Below are positions 33,988 to 40,004 of a stretch of 40,004 nt of DNA, one piece after another. The position numbers and the translations under genes were made by a program. Every line of letters starts with the position of its first letter. Position 1 is the first letter of the stretch. The stretch is taken from positions 5,616-45,619 of the forward strand of contig VRUK01000041.1 of assembly GCA_019456195.1 (NCBI GenBank). Direction: 5' to 3'. This DNA comes from Planctomycetota bacterium (GTDB lineage: Bacteria > Planctomycetota > Phycisphaerae > Sedimentisphaerales > Anaerobacaceae). Below the pieces are notes generated by a model that saw only the letters and a program-made list of their open reading frames with translations, ran no database searches and was not told where the DNA came from.

Positions 33988-35385
33988 ATGAAAAAAAACA
34001 ACGTGGATTTTGGCTCGATACAGCAGAAATACCTGATGCAATGCTGGTCAGTGCAGAGCCATTACGCCCCTATTGCCGTCGATAAGGCAGACGGCTGCTG
34101 GATTTACACTACGGACGGTAGAAAGATATTCGACCTTCGAAGCGCACATGAATGCATCAATCTGGGTTTTCGGCATCCGAAGGTTTTGCAGGCAATGCGC
34201 GATCAAATGGAAAAGGTTGTGTATGTCACTGATGATTTTGCAACCCGGCCCACAGCCCAATTGGCCAAAACCTTAGCTGAGATTACACCCGGCGATCCAA
34301 ACAAACGTGTATGGTTCGCTCAAAGTGGTGCAGCAGCAGTAGAAGCGGCCATAAAGGCGGCCAGGTTCTACAAGTACCACCAAATGATAACGAAGGGACT
34401 CGATAATTTATCAGCCGAGATGCAGTATCCATATCCATATAAAATCATTTCTCGATATCGATCATGGCATGGCTCAACTACCGGCGCAGCCTCAGTCAGT
34501 GGTGATCCTCGACGCTGGTTTATTGAGCCGTTTACCATGCCGGGTGTAAAACATGCTCCGGATGCATACTGTTACCGATGTCCTTTTCATAAAACCTATC
34601 CCGAGTGCGACATCGATTGTGTTGAGTATATCGACCAGATGATTGAACTGGAAGGCGGCTCCAACAAAGTGGCGGCAGTAATTGTCGAACCTATTGTGGG
34701 TTCCAACGGCATCATCCCTCCTCCTGAAGGATATTTCCCGAGACTCAGAGAAATTTGTAATAAATGGGACGTGGTCCTCATTGTCGATGAAACGATGACG
34801 GGTCTCGGCAGGACGGGTAAGATGTTTGCGATTGAGCATTATAACACTGTTCCTGATATCATCGTGACCGGTAAAGCACTCGGTGTTTATTGCCCACTCA
34901 CTGCGACGATTTTCAGCAGTAAAATTGCCCAAGTTTTTGAAAATAATGTATTTGGTCACGGCCAAAGCTTTTCCGGGCATGCACTTGCCTGTGCAGCGGC
35001 CCTCGCCAGCATCAAGGTCTTGGACGAAGAGGGGATACTCGATCGCGTTAAAGAGATGGGGCAGTATCTGGGCAACCGTCTCAAATCGCTCCAGCAAGCT
35101 CACAAATCGGTTGGAGACGTTAGAGGCATCGGTTTGTTTTGGACGATTGAACTGGTAAAGAACAGACAAACGAAGGAACCGTTCAGAAAACAAACGGAGA
35201 AATACACTCACAATGTGGTCACGGAAATCTCCGAATATTTACTCCGGAAGAAAAATATTTATATACCCGCAGATAAATTTGGAATCTGGATTGTTCCTCC
35301 GTTGATTGTCAAAAATGAAGAAATCGATTTCCTTGTGGATTCTATTGATGAGGCACTTAAAATAGCGGATGATAAGGTGACATAG
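33988..35385 (+). CDS. Class III pyridoxal-phosphate aminotransferase
   Basis: The 465-residue cytoplasmic enzyme shows the class III fold. GCWIYTTDGRKIFDLRSAHE is near 36 and FAQSGAAAVEAAIKAARFYK near 110, where the phosphate-binding SGAAAVE lies. HGSTTGAASVSGDPRR follows near 166. VDETMTGLGRTGKMFAIEH carries the Asp that contacts the pyridine nitrogen. The Schiff-base lysine is K296 in VTGKALG. A cysteine-rich insert CYRCPFHKTYPECDIDC (about 193-209) may bind metal, and is seen in some taurine- or omega-amino-acid-pyruvate transaminases. The amino donor cannot be deduced. It follows the serine hydrolase by 57 bases, so co-transcription is likely. There is no signal peptide, in contrast to the aminotransferase at 36444. 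Confidence 0.9.
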   Translation: MKKNNVDFGSIQQKYLMQCWSVQSHYAPIAVDKADGCWIYTTDGRKIFDLRSAHECINLGFRHPKVLQAMRDQMEKVVYVTDDFATRPTAQLAKTLAEITPGDPNKRVWFAQSGAAAVEAAIKAARFYKYHQMITKGLDNLSAEMQYPYPYKIISRYRSWHGSTTGAASVSGDPRRWFIEPFTMPGVKHAPDAYCYRCPFHKTYPECDIDCVEYIDQMIELEGGSNKVAAVIVEPIVGSNGIIPPPEGYFPRLREICNKWDVVLIVDETMTGLGRTGKMFAIEHYNTVPDIIVTGKALGVYCPLTATIFSSKIAQVFENNVFGHGQSFSGHALACAAALASIKVLDEEGILDRVKEMGQYLGNRLKSLQQAHKSVGDVRGIGLFWTIELVKNRQTKEPFRKQTEKYTHNVVTEISEYLLRKKNIYIPADKFGIWIVPPLIVKNEEIDFLVDSIDEALKIADDKVT

Positions 35386-35466
35386 TTATTCCACAAAGTA
35401 AAGTAGATCAATATACCTTATGCTACTAAGCCTGTAATCGAATATATGTTTGTTTCTATGAATCCT

Positions 35467-35498
35467 TTGACTCGAATCGCTGTTTCAAATAGTATAAT
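35467..35498 (+). promoter_or_regulatory. Possible promoter for the polysaccharide deacetylase gene
   Basis: TTGACT (35467-35472) is a close -35 match, and TATAAT (35493-35498) is an exact -10 match. The spacer is 20 bases; using the overlapping TAGTAT at 35490 gives the ideal 17. It lies 46 bases before GTG 35544. Confidence 0.4.
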
Positions 35499-35543
35499 TA
35501 TCAAAAAATCTAATTGAGTTTTCAAGACATAAGGAGATTATCA

Positions 35544-36398
35544 GTGAGAAATGCACCTATTTGCCTAACCATAATGTATTGTTGTGTTATCTTCGCATCT
35601 ACAGGCTGCACACCATCTAATCTGCAAAACAAAGAGCTGTCTGCTTTAGAAAAAGGAAAGATATTTAGCTGGCCTGAGGGAAAGCACGGCGCCATAAGTG
35701 TTACTTTTGACGATGCCCGATTTAGTCAGATCGATACCGGCATACCTATCCTGGATGAATACGGCGTCAAAGCCACTTTCTATGTTTCGATTAGCTCTTT
35801 GGAAAAACGGCTGGATGCATGGAAGAAAGCGGCAGCCAACGGCCACGAAATCGGCAATCATTCACTGACTCACCCCTGCTCGGGTAATTTTTCATTTGCT
35901 CGTGAAAGGGCTTTGGAAAATTACACGCTCGATAAGATGCAATATGAATTGGAAGAGTCAAATATTATTATCGAGCGTTTGCTCAACGTCAAGCCCGTCT
36001 CGTTTGCCTATCCTTGTGGTCAGAAATTTGTCGGCCGTGGACAAAATCTTAAAAGCTATATACCAGTAGTGGCAGAGAATTTTTTAACCGGACGAGGATG
36101 GATGGACGAATGGTCGAACGACCCGGCTTTTTGCGACATGGCACAACTTATGGGCGTGGAGCTGGACGGCAAAGATTTCGAGCAGGTCAAACAGTGGATA
36201 GATAAAACAACGGCAAATGGCGGCTGGCTGGTTTTTGGCGGCCACGAAATCGGCGAAGGCGGACGCCAGACTACCCGCTCGTCAACTCTAAAGGCCCTTT
36301 GTGAATATGCTCAGGACCCGGCCAACGGCTTGTGGCTTGACACCGTCGATACGATCGCCAGCTATATAGCCAAGCAACGTACCGGCACGATAGATTGA
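35544..36398 (+). CDS. Polysaccharide deacetylase (NodB-type) lipoprotein
   Basis: The start is GTG 35544, with AAGGAG 7 bases before it; a TTG 30 bases upstream is in frame but overlaps nothing useful. The 284-residue protein has a lipoprotein signal (hydrophobic 5-19, FASTGC). The NodB domain (PF01522) then shows VTFDDARF (D56-D57, catalytic base and metal ligand), a KATFYVS strand, HEIGNHSLTHPC with the H-x3-H metal pair, and FAYPCGQ. WLVFGGHEIGEGG is the C-terminal catalytic-histidine segment. It would remove N-acetyl groups from chitin-, peptidoglycan- or GlcNAc-type glycans outside the cytoplasm using a divalent metal. The gene has its own candidate promoter and lies 158 bases after the aminotransferase. 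Confidence 0.9.
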   Translation: MRNAPICLTIMYCCVIFASTGCTPSNLQNKELSALEKGKIFSWPEGKHGAISVTFDDARFSQIDTGIPILDEYGVKATFYVSISSLEKRLDAWKKAAANGHEIGNHSLTHPCSGNFSFARERALENYTLDKMQYELEESNIIIERLLNVKPVSFAYPCGQKFVGRGQNLKSYIPVVAENFLTGRGWMDEWSNDPAFCDMAQLMGVELDGKDFEQVKQWIDKTTANGGWLVFGGHEIGEGGRQTTRSSTLKALCEYAQDPANGLWLDTVDTIASYIAKQRTGTID

Positions 36399-36443
36399 TA
36401 GAAGCATTTAGCCCGTAAAACAAATCAAATAAGGAGGCTGAAA

Positions 36444-37802
36444 ATGACCACTCAAAATATCACCAAAAACACAGAAAAACAAAGTATCACCCGCAGAAAT
36501 TTCTTAAAAACAAGTTGTATAGCCTTGTCCGGCGCAGCAACCGGCTTCGGGACACAAAGACTAATGGGTAAAGAAAGATCAACGGAAATTCCGAACATAA
36601 ATCCGGGATACATCGGACCTCAATTCTTTGACAGACATGAAGAGCAGGCACTGATGGAGGTATTGGAATCCCGCTCTCCTTTCCGTTATTGGGGATCGGG
36701 AAAACCAACGAAAGTGCTGCGTTTTGAAGAAAATTTCGCAAAATATATGGGCGCCAGCTTTGCACTCGGCGTCACCTCCGGCACAGCGGCTCTGGATTGC
36801 GCGGTAGCAGGCCTCGGTATCGGGCCGGGCGATGAGGTCATTGTTCCGGCCTACACATGGTGGTCGGATTATACCTGTGTGGTTCACGCCGGAGCCTTGC
36901 CGGTTTTCGCCGATATCGACAACACCCTTAATATTGACCCCATGGACTTCAAACGAAAGATAACTCCTCGAACGAAAGCCGTCATTGCTGTGCATTTACT
37001 TGGCGGGTTATGTGATATGAACCCAATCATGGAAATAGCCGGCAAAAACGGCGTGGCGGTACTGGAGGATTGCGCACAATGTGTCGGCGGTTCTTATGAA
37101 GGAAAAACACTGGGTTCTATTGGTGACGTGGGAATTTATAGTTTTCAGGTCAACAAAATGATCACATCGGGCGAAGGCGGCGCACTTGTTACGAGTAATC
37201 CTCTCATTTACGAACGCTCGGCGCGCTTCCACGATATGGGTACTATACGTCAGCTATTTCTTGACCGTTCGGGCCCCAGCCAGGTGCAAACATTTGCCGG
37301 GGAGAATTTCAGGATGAATGAGTTTACGGGAGCCGTACTTGGGGCGCAGTTGTCCAAGCTCGATTCTATGATTGCTCAACTGAGCCATAATGCAAAAGTT
37401 GTGTATAATGGCATTAAAAACTTGCCCGGTATTCGCCTGCGACATCGTCCCGACCCGAAAGGCGATAACGGTTACGGTGTTTATTTCGAAATGAAAGACA
37501 AGGCAACACGAAACCGATGCATCGAAGAGTTGAGGAAACGAAGAGTTCCGGCATCAACTCTATCAGGATCGGTTATGCTGCCCGTCCAGGAATCTGTAAT
37601 CAACAAACGAGCGCGACATCCCAACTGGCCTTCGTTTAACAGCCCAGAAGGAAAGAAAATTAAATATGGCCCGGACTGTTGCCGGCAAACACTGGGCGTA
37701 TTCGACCGTTTCGTCCAGGTACGCATGGGCGCGAAATATACCCAGCGTATAAATGACTATATCATTGATTCTATCCGCGAGGTTTATAACTCTATTGTGT
37801 GA
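36444..37802 (+). CDS. DegT/DnrJ/EryC1/StrS-type aminotransferase with Tat signal
   Basis: The 452-residue protein starts 7 bases after AAGGAGG. It begins with a twin-arginine signal (ITRRNFLKTSCIALSG, arginines at 17-18). The PLP fold follows: GVTSGTAALDCAVAGLGIGP near 110, DEVIVPAYTWWSDY, VLEDCAQCVGGSYEGK with the Asp that pairs with PLP, and SFQVNKMITSGEGGA with the Schiff-base lysine K238. The enzyme thus looks active. Sugar aminotransferases of this family act on nucleotide or free keto-sugars in the cytoplasm; an apparent Tat leader is unusual. It may be exported folded with PLP, or the leader may be a false positive. It is 45 bases after the deacetylase and probably co-transcribed. Confidence 0.9.
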   Translation: MTTQNITKNTEKQSITRRNFLKTSCIALSGAATGFGTQRLMGKERSTEIPNINPGYIGPQFFDRHEEQALMEVLESRSPFRYWGSGKPTKVLRFEENFAKYMGASFALGVTSGTAALDCAVAGLGIGPGDEVIVPAYTWWSDYTCVVHAGALPVFADIDNTLNIDPMDFKRKITPRTKAVIAVHLLGGLCDMNPIMEIAGKNGVAVLEDCAQCVGGSYEGKTLGSIGDVGIYSFQVNKMITSGEGGALVTSNPLIYERSARFHDMGTIRQLFLDRSGPSQVQTFAGENFRMNEFTGAVLGAQLSKLDSMIAQLSHNAKVVYNGIKNLPGIRLRHRPDPKGDNGYGVYFEMKDKATRNRCIEELRKRRVPASTLSGSVMLPVQESVINKRARHPNWPSFNSPEGKKIKYGPDCCRQTLGVFDRFVQVRMGAKYTQRINDYIIDSIREVYNSIV

Positions 37803-37905
37803 TTGTCCAGAAGAGAAACAGCCGCTGAGTTTATTAGTAGTAAACGGAAAATATTAGCACACGGAAATTGGATAGAAATGATTTCTCTGACTAAAGGAGA
37901 TACAG

Positions 37906-39090
37906 ATGGTTAACTATATGAAGCGACGCAATTTTCTAACAGGACTTGCAACCTTAGGTGTGGCCCCTCATCTTGGTATCAGTGCAGAAATCAAGCGAGC
38001 AAACCTGAAAATCACAAAAGTGGAAGTGCTCCAGATAACCGGGAAAAACAAAAGAAAGATGCTTTATTTGAAACTCCATACTAACGAGGGCATAACGGGT
38101 CTCTACGGCCCAATCGACAATGAAGCGGCAATGTTTGTTGACCGATTCTTCAAGCAACGCCTGATCGGACAGGACCCTCTGGCCTATGAAGCATACTGGG
38201 ATAAAATGTTTCGAGCAAGCCGGCACTCACGAGGTAGTCATTATATCATGGCTCTCAGCGCCGTGGACAATGCCCTCTGGGACCTGCGAGGTCGCTTCTT
38301 TGGGCAACCTGTTTATCGACTACTCGGAGGTTCACGAAATAAGCTAAGGGCTTATGCAAGTTGTCTGGGATTCTCACAGGAGCCATCCGCTCTGCAAGCT
38401 AAAGCCCGAGAGCTGAAACAGCAGGGATATCGACATCAAAAATGGTTTGTACGAGACCGCGGCCCCAGCTCTGGCCCTACCGGCGTTGAAGAGGATGTGA
38501 AAGTTGTTCGCCTGCTCCGCGATGCTGTGGGCGATGATGTGGACCTCATGTTCGATGCATTTTGGAAATGGGATCTTCAGTATGCCTTAGCCTGGACCAG
38601 ACGGGCTGAGCAATATCGTCCACGATGGATAGAAGAGCCCTTCCAGACGGCCAATTTGGATGCCTTCATCGAGCTTAGTCGCGAAACCTCAATACCTGTG
38701 GCTACGGGAGAGCATTTTTACAGCCGCTACGATGTCCACAAATTCCTTAAGGCCGATGCAATCATGGTTGTTCAGGCTGACCCGGAATGGTGTGGTGGTG
38801 TCAGTGAGCTTGTCAAGATATGCACACTTGCAACAGTTCATGGTGTAAATGTGATCCCGCACGGCCATAGTCTTCACGCCGCCATGCATGTGGTCGCAAG
38901 TCAACCGATAGAAGTGTGTCCTCTTGTGGAATACCTGATTCAGAAAATGAACAGTTACTATGACTTCGAGAAACACCAGCCAAGACCGATTAACGGGATA
39001 CTGGAGCTTTCTGACCGGCCGGGCTTTGGGATTGAACTGGACGATTCCAAAATTGCAGATATCAGGCCAGTATCATGGCAGCAAACTTGA
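37906..39090 (+). CDS. Enolase-superfamily (mandelate racemase/muconate lactonizing type) protein with Tat-like signal
   Basis: The 394-residue protein starts 7 bases after AAGGAG. A short Tat-type leader KRRNFLTGLATLG (arginines at 7-8) precedes the capping domain (about 35-160). The (beta/alpha)7 barrel has the usual acid/base and metal elements: MALSAVDNALWDLRGR near 120, QKWFVRD, MFDAFWKW, RWIEEPF, TGEHFYSRYD, VVQADPEWCGGVSE and NVIPHGHSLHAA. The DPEWCGGVSE and IPHGHS segments resemble the L-rhamnonate dehydratase subgroup, so a sugar-acid dehydratase is the best guess. The second-strand motif is K-x-F-x-R type, not K-x-K. The gene closes the plus-strand run, 103 bases after the DegT-type gene, and converges on the NHL gene. 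Confidence 0.88.
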   Translation: MVNYMKRRNFLTGLATLGVAPHLGISAEIKRANLKITKVEVLQITGKNKRKMLYLKLHTNEGITGLYGPIDNEAAMFVDRFFKQRLIGQDPLAYEAYWDKMFRASRHSRGSHYIMALSAVDNALWDLRGRFFGQPVYRLLGGSRNKLRAYASCLGFSQEPSALQAKARELKQQGYRHQKWFVRDRGPSSGPTGVEEDVKVVRLLRDAVGDDVDLMFDAFWKWDLQYALAWTRRAEQYRPRWIEEPFQTANLDAFIELSRETSIPVATGEHFYSRYDVHKFLKADAIMVVQADPEWCGGVSELVKICTLATVHGVNVIPHGHSLHAAMHVVASQPIEVCPLVEYLIQKMNSYYDFEKHQPRPINGILELSDRPGFGIELDDSKIADIRPVSWQQT

Positions 39091-39151
39091 ACTGAGAAAA
39101 AATTCTAAATCCGCTATCTAAAAATCTGTCCTTGACTATAGAAAATAAACA

Positions 39152-40004
39152 TCACGGTTTTCGTGAAAATTTCTGCGCCCGTTTGCCCTGGATGTCTCCA
39201 AGGTAGAGATTTCCCTGTGAATCCAATGCAATAGCATGGATCCAATCGAGCTCACCAGATTTTCCCGGAGGGACCATTGTTTTCTCAAGAGGTATCCGTA
39301 ACAGAACTTTACCTTTAAGATCCAACTTCATTAATATCTGGTCTGATGGTGGAAGGACAAGCCACTTACCTTCCTCATCTTTCATTGCAGAAGAACCACT
39401 GATCCAGATCTCATCTTTTTTTGTCATACAAAGTCCCCAGGGTGTGATTAGGTCAGCCCATACAGCAAGCAGCTTACCATTGGTATCGAAGACTTGTACA
39501 CGAGCATTTTCCCTATCGGCAACATATAACCGTTCATGAGAATCTGCTACAATCGAATGAGGCAGTGCAAACTGACCCGGCCCATCGCCGTCTTGTCCCC
39601 ACTGGTTCACATACTTACCATTTGCGTCAAAATGAACAACTCTTCTATTACCATATCCGTCGGATACAAAAATGTCACCGGTCGGAAGTATCGCCATATC
39701 GGTCGGCTTGTCAAAGTGCCCCTTATCTGTTCCAGCAATACCAGGTTCACCAAGCGTCAACAGCAGTTTGCCTTTGGTGTTGTACTTGCGCACTACATGT
39801 TCGGAAATATTGGCTGTCCAAATATTTCCATCAGGTCCTATTCTGATAAAATGCGAACCGCTTGAATCCTCCATATACCAGGCGCGCAGCAAAGTTCCAT
39901 CTGTCTTATAAACCTGGACAGTAGGCTGGCTGCGAGTAAAAATATAGATTTGATCCTGTTTATCCACAGCTATGCCGGCCATCTGAGCCCATTTGAAACG
40001 TTCA
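39152..40004 (-). CDS. NHL-repeat beta-propeller protein, 5' end missing
   Basis: The frame stays open to the window edge: seven codons (E-R-F-K-W-A-Q) precede the first visible Met at 39982, so the true start lies outside. At least 284 residues are visible. NHL blades repeat about every 45 residues: GIAVDKQDQIYIFTRS, IGPDGNIWTANISEHVVRKY, DMAILPTGDIFVSDGYGN, SIVADSHERLYVADRENAR, LCMTKKDEIWISGSS and IALDSQGNLYLGDIQGKRAQKF. This gives a six-bladed propeller like peptidyl-alpha-hydroxyglycine lyase-type proteins, which are abundant in planctomycetes. The last blade ends at the stop. A short TCACG/CGTGA stem lies at the end of the gene. Function unknown; probably secreted, but the signal is not visible. 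Confidence 0.85.
   Translation of the reverse strand, partial: ERFKWAQMAGIAVDKQDQIYIFTRSQPTVQVYKTDGTLLRAWYMEDSSGSHFIRIGPDGNIWTANISEHVVRKYNTKGKLLLTLGEPGIAGTDKGHFDKPTDMAILPTGDIFVSDGYGNRRVVHFDANGKYVNQWGQDGDGPGQFALPHSIVADSHERLYVADRENARVQVFDTNGKLLAVWADLITPWGLCMTKKDEIWISGSSAMKDEEGKWLVLPPSDQILMKLDLKGKVLLRIPLEKTMVPPGKSGELDWIHAIALDSQGNLYLGDIQGKRAQKFSRKP

Noticed and set aside
34492..35211. Antisense ORF of 239 codons inside the class III aminotransferase
   Set aside because: Complete overlap with a gene that has all catalytic motifs; the translation shows no domain and no ribosome site.

Overview
The window looks like a chromosomal segment of a planctomycete, most likely a Phycisphaerae-type heterotroph. 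This is inferred from gene content, not from a marker gene. It holds a DUF1800/DUF1501 pair, five proteins with Tat twin-arginine signals (RRxFL) on Gfo/Idh-, ThuA-, DegT- and enolase-type enzymes, a giant PQQ-propeller protein, an FG-GAP repeat protein, a sialidase-like protein, a GH9 glycosidase and an ankyrin-SUMF1 protein. GC content is moderate. No rRNA, tRNA, CRISPR array, transposase or phage gene was seen.

Layout. 1-3.2 kb: the 5' end of an Nramp-like transporter (minus), a probably leaderless alanyl-tRNA editing protein (plus), and a secreted FAD-dependent oxidoreductase split by a one-base frameshift. 3.3-10.1 kb: two large exported beta-propeller proteins on the minus strand. 10.3-13.8 kb: sialidase-like protein and GH9 glycosidase. 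14.0-18.6 kb: exported unknown protein, then DUF1800 and DUF1501. 18.6-22.6 kb: an iron-sulfur-type flavoprotein (minus), then a Tat-exported ThuA/xylose-isomerase-like fusion coupled to a Tat-exported Gfo/Idh oxidoreductase. 22.7-29.4 kb: an amino-sugar/peptidoglycan salvage block. It consists of anmK-murQ-SSS symporter as a tightly overlapping minus-strand operon, a divergent double-SIS protein related to MurQ/GKRP, and a convergent NamZ (DUF1343) lipoprotein. 29.4-30.2 kb: non-coding DNA rich in short repeats. 30.2-32.4 kb: ankyrin-SUMF1 exported protein. 32.8-39.1 kb: a plus-strand run of serine hydrolase lipoprotein, class III aminotransferase, polysaccharide deacetylase lipoprotein, Tat-exported DegT-type aminotransferase and Tat-exported enolase-superfamily protein. 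39.2 kb to the end: a 5'-truncated NHL propeller protein.

How the genes fit together. The clearest pathway is salvage of MurNAc sugars. NamZ would trim MurNAc from peptidoglycan outside the cytoplasm, and the SSS symporter may import the product. AnmK converts anhydro-MurNAc to MurNAc-6-P, and MurQ turns that into GlcNAc-6-P and D-lactate. The double-SIS protein keeps only one of the two MurQ catalytic glutamates, so it may be a sensor or regulator like animal GKRP. The nearby serine hydrolase and NodB-type deacetylase, both lipoproteins, could act on the same polymer, but that is inference. The rest fits a polysaccharide-degrading lifestyle in which many enzymes work in the periplasm.
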